64,000 nt of DNA from Bacteroidales bacterium (GTDB lineage Bacteria > Bacteroidota > Bacteroidia > Bacteroidales > P3), in NCBI GenBank assembly GCA_004551865.1, contig SFPR01000001.1:1-64000 (forward strand). The letters are read 5' to 3'. Position numbers and translations under genes: made by a program. Positions 35,501 to 43,556 of this stretch are shown here, in pieces (within the stretch, counting starts at the first letter, position 1; each line of letters begins with the position of its first letter). The notes beneath the pieces are model-generated. The model made no database searches, was not told the DNA's origin, and saw nothing but the letters and a program-made list of their open reading frames with translations.

Positions 35501-37161
35501 TTGAATTGGGAATATCAGTACAGCTAACCAACCCTAAGAGCGTGGCAAACCCTAACAATGCTTCAATCTCTGCAGGAGAGGCAAAGGGAGGAAACTTGAT
35601 TGAAGGTTCATTGCTTTCATCTTCTGTAACCTTCGCAAATCCTGCAAAAGCATGGTTGAGCGGAATTGTTGACAATGACGCTCTTGAAGCCGCCGATTGG
35701 ATTAGAGCAGGAGGTAGTATGGGAGCAAACAATCAAAACTTGTCAAACGCATGGTTAGATTATTACCACACAGGATATGCAAACTCTAATGGTATTGCGA
35801 TTAAAACTCCAATGGACGCACGTTCAGAGTATGAGAATTGTGCAGGAGGCTGGTGGGGTCCGTACAGATTAACTTCTGCAACCAACAGCTACTTGCACCC
35901 TGCTTTCTTGGAAGCACAATACTTCACACAAGACGATGCTTCTACCTATGGTTCAGACTCACTTGTTTTGACAGATGCTTCAAAGATAACAAGTTTGATA
36001 TGCAACGACATGAACAATCTTGCTTCTGTTGATATAGTGTTTACAAACGACCAAACCAAGTGGACAAGATGTCCTGTGATAGAAATGGGTCTCGACCCGC
36101 TTTTGACCGAAGGTCATGCAAAACGTTTTGCATTGAGAAATCACCCATCGGTTGGCAAAGACGGACTACCTGACGGCAGCGGTACAAACGGTATGGGTTG
36201 GTTCCCGGGATATGCAATCAATCTTGAAACAGGAGAAAGATTGAACATAATCTTTGGAGAGAACTCATCTTTGGGACACCACAATGGTAGAGACCTTTTG
36301 TGGAATCCGACACCTGTTTCAGCCGACAACGGAGGTTATGTCTTTGGAGGTATGCACTATGTATATGTATTGGGAACTTCACAAGTTAAGTACATTAACG
36401 GCGAAGTCGTTAATCCTCCACGTTATGACGAGGGAGCATGGGCATACGGAATTTTGAATGATTTGGCTTCGGTTACAGCTCTTAACGGAACAGGAAACAA
36501 CGGAGTAAACAACCAAAGAGCTATCAAGGCAGCACATCAGTTGTTCTCGACTGTTATGTGGGTCGGAATGCCAATTGCATCATGCTTTGAGTATGGTAAT
36601 GCAAACGTAGAGTTGTCGAAGAAATCACAATCTCTTATACCTACCGATGCAACAATATCAATCAGAGTAAGAAAACCATACGCAAAGAATTGGTCAGACT
36701 TCAACGGAGGAGCAACATCTGCTTCTGCAATGAATGATAACTATCCTATGTATCAATTCACCATAGATGCAGGATTGGCAACTTTGATAGGACACAAAGA
36801 AACGGCAGAGAGTGCGTTGGATAACATCACCGTTGTTCCAAATCCATATTTCGCAGCATCTTTGTACGAACAAGACCAAATCCAGAACCTTGTGAAGATA
36901 ACCAATCTTCCACCTGATTGTTACATTACAATTTACTCTGTAGATGGAACGGTGATAAGAAAGTTGAGAGGACCTTCTGCATCGTTGGTTTCCGGAGGAG
37001 GAACAGCCCTTACTTCTGTTGATTGGGATTTGAAGAACCACAAAGGATTGCCAATCTCGGGAGGTGTTTATCTAATTCATATAAAAGCAGATGGCGTTGG
37101 TGAGAAGTTGATTAAATGGTTTGGCTCACTAAGACCGGTAGATTTGAACTCATTCCAATAA
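32554..37161 (+). CDS. Very large exported surface protein with Ig/FlgD-like C-terminal domain
   Basis: The 1535-aa protein has a signal peptide (MKHISSKVSLLLMCLLLVGGAAQA). The mature part is rich in Gly, Asn, Asp and aromatic residues and shows repeated beta-type segments. Visible landmarks are MWYDGSTARYFVPKDGNS and AALWIGGTDANDQLR near the N-terminus and IGLEIRAQAFAF. The C-terminus is a FlgD/T9SS-like domain, VVPNPYFAASLYEQDQ...IYSVDGTVIRKL...SGGVYLIHI, ending in GEKLIKWFGSLRPVDLNSF. That tail extends beyond a standard type A sorting domain. I recall similar proteins in Bacteroidetes next to the same two neighbour genes but know no function. It is 29 bp after the receptor gene and 43 bp before the PorV-like gene. 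Confidence 0.8.
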   Translation: MKHISSKVSLLLMCLLLVGGAAQAEKYKGAVKQKPAKKAELERCRRGQGSAELSINNVRARINTSGNMWYDGSTARYFVPKDGNSTAMYCAALWIGGTDANDQLRVAALRFGQDGDDFWPGPLTVDMNASVDKSICEKWDKHFIITKAEVEYFVAGIEKDAAGNVISVDASRATEAIKTWPAHGDVSKKQSKFLAPFYDQNGNGVYEWEMGDYPYYDLSGELCPAKIKANLPAGSAYTPTPTFESNTTNPNYGTGGALEAKGGLLVDQVLKGDQTIWWVFNDKGNAHTESGSENPIGLEIRAQAFAFTMSDEINNMTFYSYEIINRSTFVLTNTYFSQWVDPDLGYAADDYVGCDVERGLGYCYNGKATDGPGTGAYSGNPPAIGIDFFQGPYMDPDGRDNPKVDVAAFIDFYGAEALEPYKDSNGVVNPILLTDDAYKFKDAWYPKSKDPVDACAINGVNFGNGIVDDERFGMRRFVYYNNKSANNGEPDKATDYYNYLRGIWKDGKRMCYGGDGYNLNSIGYQDGIYADFMFPGTSDIWGWGTATNGNESVGKTIEWTEQTAGNAADDRRFMQSAGPFTLQPGAINYITVGIPFAQATSGGPMASVELLRQIDDKCQALFDNCFNVLEGPDAPQVVVQELDRQVILYLTNEAGNNVNESFDVEDVTIPRSYVLKAADGTDSISVEYDRHYRFEGYQIFQVKDASVSVADIYDNDKARLVAQCDIENYDSLQNNQAIGELVNWTKVDGRLQSQVMVSGENKGIRHSFLITEDKFSANNDKRIVNNKKYYYIAIAYAYNNFKPYNNQDATKLDGQKEPYLASRKVGGGGSIEPVVAIPHMTNSEQNGTLVQSSYGMSPEIIRLEGQGNGGMILNFDKSTIAQLMGAAGSNPESGIDGIDGKYNNFVETPMYKTNYGPLNIKIVDPLKLRTGSYLIRIVPSASGVMNQSDWVLTNADPTKPVYDDVMEIRSSRPIGEINEEIIFELGISVQLTNPKSVANPNNASISAGEAKGGNLIEGSLLSSSVTFANPAKAWLSGIVDNDALEAADWIRAGGSMGANNQNLSNAWLDYYHTGYANSNGIAIKTPMDARSEYENCAGGWWGPYRLTSATNSYLHPAFLEAQYFTQDDASTYGSDSLVLTDASKITSLICNDMNNLASVDIVFTNDQTKWTRCPVIEMGLDPLLTEGHAKRFALRNHPSVGKDGLPDGSGTNGMGWFPGYAINLETGERLNIIFGENSSLGHHNGRDLLWNPTPVSADNGGYVFGGMHYVYVLGTSQVKYINGEVVNPPRYDEGAWAYGILNDLASVTALNGTGNNGVNNQRAIKAAHQLFSTVMWVGMPIASCFEYGNANVELSKKSQSLIPTDATISIRVRKPYAKNWSDFNGGATSASAMNDNYPMYQFTIDAGLATLIGHKETAESALDNITVVPNPYFAASLYEQDQIQNLVKITNLPPDCYITIYSVDGTVIRKLRGPSASLVSGGGTALTSVDWDLKNHKGLPISGGVYLIHIKADGVGEKLIKWFGSLRPVDLNSFQ

Positions 37162-37204
37162 TCTAACAATCGACAGCGTAAATAATTTATAAGATATAGA
37201 GAAT

Positions 37205-38290
37205 ATGAAAAACATACATAGAATATTGACGTGCGTCTTGTTTGGCATCTTGTTGATGCCAAGCATGAACGCCAATGCAGGAAACGATGATAGACGAGGA
37301 ACTTCCGGAGCAGGCGAACTTCTAATCAATCCTTGGGTTAAGAGTTCCGGTTGGGGAGGAGTGAATACAGCTTGCGGTAGTGGTGTTGATGCTTTGTTCA
37401 GCAACGTTGCAGGTTTGGCACACACAACCGGTACAGAAGCAAATCTCGGATATACCGCATGGCTTCAAAACTCCGGAATAAGCAACATTGCCATAGGCTT
37501 GGCACAGAGCTTGGGCGACTATGGAGTGTTGGGATTGTCAGTCAATTCGATGAACTTCGGAACAATCGAGAGAACAACCGTTGGCAGCCCCGAGATGGGA
37601 AACAACGGAACCTACAAGATAAGCATGATGAACATAGCCCTATCATACGCCAAGGCTTTCTCAAACACTATCTATGCAGGAGCAACACTCAAGATTGTGA
37701 ACGAAGGAATTGACAACGTAACGGGAACAGGTTTTGCAATCGATGCAGGTGTTAAGTACGTTACGGGCGAAAACTACGAGTTGAAGTTTGGTATAGCATT
37801 GAAGAATTGGGGACCATCAATGAGTTTTTCAGGAGACGGATTGTCAGTCAATGCCTTGTTTGAGAACTCAAACCACTACCAAACGTTGGAGCAACGCTCT
37901 TCTTCGTTTGAGTTACCTTCAAGTTTGAACATCGGTATTTCTTATGACTTGTTGTTTGCAGAGAACACTCACCGAGTTACCCTTGCAGGAAACTTTGCTT
38001 CAATGGCGTTCGGAAGAGACCTCTACACAGCCGGTGTAGAATATGGTTTCATGAAATACTTTATGTTGAGAGCTTCTTACACATACGAAGAAGGTTTGAC
38101 CAAGAGTATTTACGACGAAGATGGTTCTACAAGCATAATGGGAGGTTTTGCCTGTGGAGCATCTGTTGTTGCACCTTTGTCAAAAGCAAAGAACGGAAAG
38201 AATGGCATGAACCTTTCTTTGGATTACAGCTTCAGAGCAACCAAAGTAATGGGAGGCATTCATTCGGTAGGACTTTCGCTCGCTTTGTAA
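37205..38290 (+). CDS. PorV/PorQ-family outer-membrane barrel protein
   Basis: The 361-aa protein has a signal peptide ending NANA and the FadL/PorV-like start seen in T9SS PorV: TSGAGELLINPWVKSSGWGGVNTACGSGVDALFSNVAGLA. Alternating amphipathic strands follow to the end (IHSVGLSLAL). In the T9SS, PorV shuttles cargo from the SprA translocon to the attachment complex. Because this copy sits in an operon with a receptor and a giant exported protein, it may be a dedicated paralogue rather than the housekeeping PorV; the sequence cannot decide. A terminator follows. Confidence 0.82.
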   Translation: MKNIHRILTCVLFGILLMPSMNANAGNDDRRGTSGAGELLINPWVKSSGWGGVNTACGSGVDALFSNVAGLAHTTGTEANLGYTAWLQNSGISNIAIGLAQSLGDYGVLGLSVNSMNFGTIERTTVGSPEMGNNGTYKISMMNIALSYAKAFSNTIYAGATLKIVNEGIDNVTGTGFAIDAGVKYVTGENYELKFGIALKNWGPSMSFSGDGLSVNALFENSNHYQTLEQRSSSFELPSSLNIGISYDLLFAENTHRVTLAGNFASMAFGRDLYTAGVEYGFMKYFMLRASYTYEEGLTKSIYDEDGSTSIMGGFACGASVVAPLSKAKNGKNGMNLSLDYSFRATKVMGGIHSVGLSLAL

Positions 38291-38319
38291 CAGATAAGAA
38301 GATACATCTACAAATCACA

Positions 38320-38356
38320 AAATCGAAGGCTGAGCAACAGCCTTCGATTTATTTTT
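38320..38356 (+). terminator. Terminator of the surface cluster
   Basis: AAATCGAAGGCTG (38320-38332) pairs with CAGCCTTCGATTT (38338-38350), followed by ATTTTTAA. Confidence 0.85.
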
Positions 38357-38386
38357 AATCAGAGAAAACAGAAAGAAACAGAAAAA

Positions 38387-38863
38387 ATGGCAGAAATCAA
38401 GTATTATTCAAAAGAAGGTCTTCAAAAGCTCAAAGACGAGCTGCACCAAATGATAACAATCGAAAGACCTGCAATATCGGCAGCCATTGCAGAGGCAAGA
38501 GACAAGGGAGACCTATCCGAAAATGCAGAATACGATGCAGCCAAGGAAGCACAAGGACTTTTGGAAGCCAAGATAGCAAAATTGCAAGCCCTCATAGCCA
38601 ATGCAAGACTATTGGACGAGACAAAAATAGACACCTCCAAGGTATTGTTACTTTCCAAGGTGGAGTTTATCAACCTTGCACTCAAAAAGACAATGACATA
38701 CGAGTTAGTTCCCGAGAGCGAAGCAAACATCAAAGTCGGCAAGCTCTCTATCACCTCACCAATAGCCAAAGGATTGCTTGGCAAGAAGGTTGGAGACATA
38801 GCCGAAATCGAAGTTCCGGCAGGCACAATGAAGCTGCAAATAACGAAAATAACAAGAGAATAA
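38387..38863 (+). CDS. greA: Transcription elongation factor GreA
   Basis: The 158-aa protein stimulates RNA cleavage by backtracked RNA polymerase. It has the N-terminal coiled coil with the acidic tip motif ARDKGDLSENAEYDAAKE and a C-terminal FKBP-like domain (ISITSPIAKGLLGKKVGD pattern). Length is canonical. The HIT-protein gene begins 1 bp after its stop, so the two are co-transcribed. Confidence 0.96.
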   Translation: MAEIKYYSKEGLQKLKDELHQMITIERPAISAAIAEARDKGDLSENAEYDAAKEAQGLLEAKIAKLQALIANARLLDETKIDTSKVLLLSKVEFINLALKKTMTYELVPESEANIKVGKLSITSPIAKGLLGKKVGDIAEIEVPAGTMKLQITKITRE

Positions 38864-38864
38864 C

Positions 38865-39260
38865 ATGGCATCAATATTCACAAAGATAATAAACGGGGAA
38901 ATACCTTCCTACAAGGTGGCAGAAGACGACAAATGCTATGCCTTTTTGGATATAGCACCTTTGGCAGAAGGACACGTCCTTGTAGTACCAAAGCAAGAGA
39001 TTGATTACATTTTCGACATCGAAGACGAACTGCTTTCGCACACCATGCTCTTTGCCAAGAAGGTAGCAAAGGCAATCAAGAAAGCCATACCATGCGAAAA
39101 AGTAGGCGTGGCAGTGATTGGCTTGGACGTAAGACACGCCCACATACACCTTGTACCATTGCAGGAAGTGGGCGATCTAAACTTTGCCAAAGAGAAGTTG
39201 CAACTACCCTCCGAGCAGATGAAGACAATAGCCGACAAGATTGCCTCCTGCATAGAATAA
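38865..39260 (+). CDS. HIT-family (histidine triad) nucleotide hydrolase
   Basis: The 131-aa protein has the triad HAHIHLVPL near residue 90 and the N-terminal FTKIINGEIPSYKVAEDD typical of HinT-like proteins. Members hydrolyse nucleoside phosphoramidates or adenylates. The gene directly abuts greA, a neighbourhood common in Bacteroidetes. The region after the triad is about 30 residues longer than in minimal HinT. Confidence 0.93.
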   Translation: MASIFTKIINGEIPSYKVAEDDKCYAFLDIAPLAEGHVLVVPKQEIDYIFDIEDELLSHTMLFAKKVAKAIKKAIPCEKVGVAVIGLDVRHAHIHLVPLQEVGDLNFAKEKLQLPSEQMKTIADKIASCIE

Positions 39261-39303
39261 CATCAAAACAAACCACAATCACGCTAAACTATCCGTAAGA
39301 ACG

Positions 39304-39342
39304 AAAAGAAAAGGAGAACAATCTATGCTCTCCTTTTCTTTT
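39304..39342. terminator. Bidirectional terminator
   Basis: AAAAGAAAAGGAGA (39304-39317) pairs with TCTCCTTTTCTTTT (39329-39342). It serves the converging HIT gene and the minus-strand exported protein gene. Confidence 0.8.
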
Positions 39343-39391
39343 GCCGTGTTATTTACTAACGAGATAATCTTCTTTTCAGCAAGGAAGAACT

Positions 39392-40333
39392 CTACCCTTT
39401 GCAGCTTCGTATCATTCCACCAACAGTTTCTTTTCGACAGAGCCTTTGGCGGTTTGAAGTCTTATGAAGTAAACGCCTTTTTGCAAGGAGGAGACGTCCA
39501 AAGCCATGCTGTTGGCGTTGCATATTTGGATATAGCGAAGTGTAGCTATCCAAATTCACATCGACCACAGCCGAATTGCCACCTTCGCCTTCCTCACCCG
39601 GCTCTGCAAAGATCGGGAAATATAAAACATCACAATACCAACCGCGTTCAACGTGCAGCTCTTCGGCATATAATGCCAGATTATGCTCTTGCAACACCTG
39701 CAAGAAAGGTTTTGTAGTGCCGTCGGTATATCTTACCATAGGCGTTTTGTTAGAATGGCAAGACGTAACTTCTCCTGTTTGTGGGTCTCTTGTGTAGTAC
39801 GCAAAATTGGTGGCTCTAATATTCCAACTACGACTATTTATACCTTCTTCGTAAAACTCCTCAGGAAACCATAGCGATAAAGAGAAATCTCTATTTACCG
39901 TTATCACATCATCAAACAAATACTCGAAAATAGCACTCACTCCTCCTTCCGGTTGATACACTGAATTAAAGAAAGGTTTATATACCTCGGCAATAATAGT
40001 ATCGCTTACAACATCTCTCAATCTGAAAGACATAAGTGTATCACTATCTCGAATTAAAGTTCCCAAGAAAGCAACACCCGCCAATCTTGCAGTGGAATCA
40101 CAAGTATAGAACTGTTCTATTTCAACAATGGTATCGCCTGCATTCAACACAGGACGTATGAATAATCTCGCATTTGGAGCATATATATCTCCCGGAGAAG
40201 ATACACTCCTACAAGTTGAGAAAGCAGAAGGGAGACACAATCTTTCCAAATACTCCTCTCCGTAATTTTGAGAGAAACAATCGACACCTGCAAAAGCAAG
40301 TAAAGCTAATAAAAAAATCTTTGTGGTTCTCAT
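39392..40333 (-). CDS. Exported protein with a frame-disrupted T9SS sorting domain
   Basis: The 313-aa reading frame has a signal peptide (KIFLLALLAFAGVDCFS) and a beta-rich middle of unknown function (residues about 25-270). The end begins a type A sorting domain (SYTSLYPN, codons at 39524-39532) but then continues as basic nonsense to a stop at 39392. In another minus frame the missing end is intact: NANSMALDVSSLQKGVYF...EKKLLVE with a stop at 39412-39414. About 25-30 residues between YPN and NAN are absent and the frame is shifted. The protein can be made, but the T9SS signal is destroyed, so secretion to the surface should fail. It could equally be an assembly error. Confidence 0.75.
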   Translation of the reverse strand: MRTTKIFLLALLAFAGVDCFSQNYGEEYLERLCLPSAFSTCRSVSSPGDIYAPNARLFIRPVLNAGDTIVEIEQFYTCDSTARLAGVAFLGTLIRDSDTLMSFRLRDVVSDTIIAEVYKPFFNSVYQPEGGVSAIFEYLFDDVITVNRDFSLSLWFPEEFYEEGINSRSWNIRATNFAYYTRDPQTGEVTSCHSNKTPMVRYTDGTTKPFLQVLQEHNLALYAEELHVERGWYCDVLYFPIFAEPGEEGEGGNSAVVDVNLDSYTSLYPNMQRQQHGFGRLLLAKRRLLHKTSNRQRLCRKETVGGMIRSCKG

Positions 40334-40518
40334 ATCTGTTTGTTTTAATATTAAAACTCACCTTTGATGCCACAAAGATACAAAATTATTGTTCAATGAC
40401 AAATTTTTCTACAAAAATGATTGAATTGTTTTCTTGAGTTGCTCAATTCAAAATAAGCATGGCAAAGAGAAAAGAGATAATAGTATTTGTAAATATCTGC
40501 AAATCAAGCAGAACAGAA

Positions 40519-40592
40519 CAACGTTTCAGTAAAATAAAACGGCGTTTTATCCGTCTGAAACGGCGAATTATTTTCCCAAATCGGCGTTTTGG
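40519..40592. repeat. 21-bp-period palindrome array (copy 5)
   Basis: Cores AACGTTTC, AAAACGGCGTTTT, GAAACGGCGAATT and AAATCGGCGTTTT, with the central C at 40522, 40540, 40561 and 40582. The first unit is 3 bp short; the rest are 21 bp apart. The array is intergenic between two T9SS cargo genes. Confidence 0.85.
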
Positions 40593-40780
40593 TTTTTTAT
40601 GTTTTCGGGCTGAAAGTCCGGAAAGCACACGGATTCGGCAGAGCATAGGCGATGCCACAAAGTTTGGCGGCTTGTGAGAGGTCTTTTTTCTTGTGGTATG
40701 GAAATTTTTGCAGGCTCTTGCGAAACGAAATCAAAAGAAGCGGTGTCTTTAAGGAGACAATAACAAAAAACAATCTAAAC

Positions 40781-41575
40781 ATGAAAAGATTTATTATTTC
40801 TTTGACTGCACTACTTTGTGCAAATTTGGCAATCGGACAGGTTCAATACACCGACATTAACCCCGATGCAACGGTAACAACCGAGGACGAAATGGGTTAT
40901 CCCTTGACAATCGCAGTAGGAAATCAAAATCCGGGCGAAGCTCAGTTCTATGTACAGAACTATTGGTACCCGGATTATCCTGCATCTTCTTATCTTGCCG
41001 TGTTTGGCGAGGGAGCAGGAGTGGTGGTAAGCCCGAGTGCGGAGTTCTCGGCAGGATTGGTTCAGCCGCTTGCAGAAGGTACTCAGATAGGTGCTTCATC
41101 TTCTTGGTCAAATGATATGTTTCCTGTGTTGCACGACGGAGAGCTGCACACCGCATGGGTTGGTCAAACCAAATATGCAGGACTTAAAGTGAAGTTTGGA
41201 GCAAACACATATTACGCATGGGTAAAGCTCTCGGTAAATGCAAATCAGACTTTCACCGTATATGAATATGCGGTAGAGACAAACCCCAACACTCCTATTG
41301 CAGCAGGCGACAAGGTGGGCAGTGCAAGCATTGTGAGCGTGGTTGCGGCAGATTGGAACGTATATCCAAATCCTGCAAACACAAGCCTGACAATCCAAGC
41401 ACCAAAAGGAGCAGAAAGAGTGTCGATGTTTGACATGAGCGGAAGAGAAGTGGTTAGACTTGAAAGCGTTTCACCTGTTCAAACCATAGACATCAGCAGC
41501 CTCACAAGTGGTAGCTACATCATGGCAATCACCACACCGGAAGGCGTGAGCGTCAATAAGGTTGTGGTACAGTAG
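40781..41575 (+). CDS. Exported protein with T9SS type A sorting domain
   Basis: The 264-aa protein has a signal peptide (MKRFIISLTALLCANLAIGQ) and a beta-rich mature domain of about 170 residues with no recognised fold. It ends in a complete sorting domain (VYPNPANTSLTIQAP...FDMSGREVV...LTSGSYIMAITT...NKVVVQ). It should pass Sec, then the T9SS, and become surface-attached or released. The start at 40781 directly precedes the signal peptide; the longer upstream frame is not coding. Function is unknown. Confidence 0.85.
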   Translation: MKRFIISLTALLCANLAIGQVQYTDINPDATVTTEDEMGYPLTIAVGNQNPGEAQFYVQNYWYPDYPASSYLAVFGEGAGVVVSPSAEFSAGLVQPLAEGTQIGASSSWSNDMFPVLHDGELHTAWVGQTKYAGLKVKFGANTYYAWVKLSVNANQTFTVYEYAVETNPNTPIAAGDKVGSASIVSVVAADWNVYPNPANTSLTIQAPKGAERVSMFDMSGREVVRLESVSPVQTIDISSLTSGSYIMAITTPEGVSVNKVVVQ

Positions 41576-41608
41576 AACGATATTCAACCGAGTGATAAAA
41601 ACGTTTTC

Positions 41609-41650
41609 AAAGGGTAAGCATGGTCATTTCATGCTTACCCTTGTTGTATT
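41609..41650 (+). terminator. Terminator after the cargo gene
   Basis: AAGGGTAAGCATG pairs with CATGCTTACCCTT (41630-41642), followed by GTTGTATT. Confidence 0.75.
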
Positions 41651-41655
41651 ATGGT
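41637..41655 (+). repeat. 19-bp direct repeat, left copy
   Basis: ACCCTTGTTGTATTATGGT is identical to 43544-43562. The right copy is the 3' end of mfd (codons for I-I-Q-Q-G) and follows a hairpin of similar form. The two copies bracket the two-gene cassette at 42025-43487. Confidence 0.85.
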
Positions 41656-41734
41656 GTAGAATATTGTGGATAGAGCGTTGTATATGTGAGTATTGCAAAA
41701 AATTGCTTAAATACCGAAAAAAGTTGGCGAAAAA

Positions 41735-41766
41735 TTTGTAGGGGAGGTAAAAATGTCGTAAGTTTG
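41735..41766 (+). promoter_or_regulatory. Promoter of the two-gene cassette
   Basis: TTTG (41735-41738), a 20-bp spacer, TAAGTTTG (41759-41766). The leader to the ATG at 42025 would be about 250 nt and contains no recognised element. A second weaker TATTTTTG lies at 41969. Confidence 0.55.
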
Positions 41767-42024
41767 CAGCGTCTTGCAAGATGTAGGAGTAGGTAAAAAT
41801 CGGTTAATTGTATTAAATGAATGCCGTTATTGGCATAGGATAATGAAAGGAGGTTGTTATGTAAAACAATGTAAGGATTGCGACTATAATTAGGTTGCCG
41901 ATAGAACAAGTTATGATGCTTGTACTTTTTTTTAGAAGATTATGACAAAATAGTAACGGCAGTCTCTCTATTTTTGTCATTAGTGTATAGTTTCAGAGAC
42001 TCCAAAGTTTTAATTTTATAGATT

Positions 42025-42840
42025 ATGAAGATCAAAAGAATGAAATTGTTTGCAACGATAGCTATTGCATCGTTTGTTTTCTTCGGAATATTTTCATGTT
42101 CTGAAGATGAAAATAATGGAGAAGAAGTAAATGTAATTACAAAGTCCTCTGCTACGCCCGAGAATAATGATAACCCTTATGATTATATTGGGGCACTACA
42201 CAACGAGAAAGTTCACAAAATCATGAACGAAGCATTATTGAAATATGGTACAATCAATACGATTACAAAGTCTGAAATGTACCAAATTACGAGAGATGTG
42301 TTAGTGAAAGATAGTCTTTTTTCGTCAGAAGAAGAATTCTTAAGGGAAGTTCCTCAAGCATTATTAGAAGATATTCTATCCGATGCTCAGAATTTGTGTA
42401 TCAATAAAATCTCGAATATGGGGATTAGTGAGGATGTTGCTAATCAGATTGCTGCAATGTTTAATGCTTTTGAGATTAAAGCAGAGACAAGTGATAGTTA
42501 TGCAGATTTCAAAAAAATAGTAACAGACATGGAAACCAGCATTACTTCTTCAAATACGCTCAATAGGAATGATAAGATAACCTTACTAAAAGCAACATCT
42601 ATTGCAAGATATTCCTTGTATTATTGGTTTTCTTTTGAGGATTTAATGTTCAAATCAAAAAGACCAGTATGGAAGTATATTACTGTAGCTTGTGCTGATA
42701 TTTTGGGAGGAGTCCTAACGGGAAATGTGGGAACAGCAATATCAGCTAGTGCGTTTGCTACAACAGTGATTGATTGGAACGAAAAACCAGAAAATCCAAA
42801 ACCAGAAGTTCCCGATAGTACAAACGTAGGAAATAATTAA
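42025..42840 (+). CDS. Lipoprotein with C-terminal glycine-rich hydrophobic segment
   Basis: The 271-aa protein has a lipobox (FFGIFSC) after a basic N-terminus. The mature N-terminus carries the motif NPYDYIGALHNE, seen in many short Bacteroidetes lipoproteins. The middle is helical and acidic. Near the end a hydrophobic Gly/Ala segment (ADILGGVLTGNVGTAISASAFAT) recalls bacteriocin- or holin-like helices, followed by a Pro-rich tail. Function is unknown. The beta-barrel gene follows after 11 bp. Confidence 0.7.
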   Translation: MKIKRMKLFATIAIASFVFFGIFSCSEDENNGEEVNVITKSSATPENNDNPYDYIGALHNEKVHKIMNEALLKYGTINTITKSEMYQITRDVLVKDSLFSSEEEFLREVPQALLEDILSDAQNLCINKISNMGISEDVANQIAAMFNAFEIKAETSDSYADFKKIVTDMETSITSSNTLNRNDKITLLKATSIARYSLYYWFSFEDLMFKSKRPVWKYITVACADILGGVLTGNVGTAISASAFATTVIDWNEKPENPKPEVPDSTNVGNN

Positions 42841-42851
42841 TAGGAGGGTAT

Positions 42852-43487
42852 ATGATTAGAAAGAAATTATGTGCCTTTGCATTCATAGCTTTAATCGGCG
42901 GATGCTTGTTTGCACAAAAGAATGAAGTTTGGGTATCTCCTTACGTCGGTTTATCTACATTGAATAACGATAACAAGGTTGCAGACCTCTACGGAGGCAA
43001 ATCAAATGTTTTGAACTCTTGGAGTGCGGGTTTTGAGCTTGGATACACTTTCAATAATCTGTATCTTTTTGTTTCTGTTGAAGATGAGTTTGTGAATATG
43101 TCCGATGATGATGTTTGTATAGAATCATCTGTAAACTCTGTAGCAATAAATGCAGGGTATCCTATTTGGAAAATAGGTTCAAATGGATGTTCTCTTGATG
43201 CTCGTATCGGATTTGGCTTATATAACAGCAAGATAGAGAAAGCCGATAAAGTCATCGCCTTAGGAACGGAGATTGTGAAACAAAATTACAATTTGTTCAT
43301 ACCGGTCGGACTAACACTTAATGTTCCTGTTTCAACAGGAATAAATAGTCGCATGAGCTTGCTTTACAGACAAAGTATCGAAACAGGTTCAAGCAAATAT
43401 TTTGGCACAGATGAGCCTTACAATAATTATCCATTCAACAAGCTCGGTTCATTATATTTCTCAATAGGATTTACTTTTGGTATTTAA
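42852..43487 (+). CDS. Small outer-membrane beta-barrel protein
   Basis: The 211-aa protein has a signal peptide (LCAFAFIALIGGCLFAQ), alternating amphipathic strands (SAGFELGYTFNNLYLFVSVE, LFIPVGLTLNVPV) and a C-terminal strand with aromatic residues (LYFSIGFTFGI), as in OmpA-like or porin-family 8-stranded barrels. It is probably an envelope partner of the co-transcribed lipoprotein. Function is unknown. Confidence 0.75.
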   Translation: MIRKKLCAFAFIALIGGCLFAQKNEVWVSPYVGLSTLNNDNKVADLYGGKSNVLNSWSAGFELGYTFNNLYLFVSVEDEFVNMSDDDVCIESSVNSVAINAGYPIWKIGSNGCSLDARIGFGLYNSKIEKADKVIALGTEIVKQNYNLFIPVGLTLNVPVSTGINSRMSLLYRQSIETGSSKYFGTDEPYNNYPFNKLGSLYFSIGFTFGI

Positions 43488-43516
43488 GCCGACAAGAAAT
43501 CTTCAAAACAGCTTTG

Positions 43517-43556
43517 AGGGTGAGTGCGAGAGCAGACGCATTCACCCTTGTTGTAT
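43517..43556 (+). terminator. Terminator of the cassette, overlapping the mfd stop
   Basis: AGGGTGAGTGCG (43517-43528) pairs with CGCATTCACCCT (43537-43548), one G-U pair. The right arm lies over the mfd stop codon. Confidence 0.65.

Noticed and set aside
41843..41893. 16-codon Cys-rich mini-ORF (MKGGCYVKQCKDCDYN) in the cassette leader
   Set aside because: It is too short to support without expression data, and no partner gene for a modified peptide is nearby.
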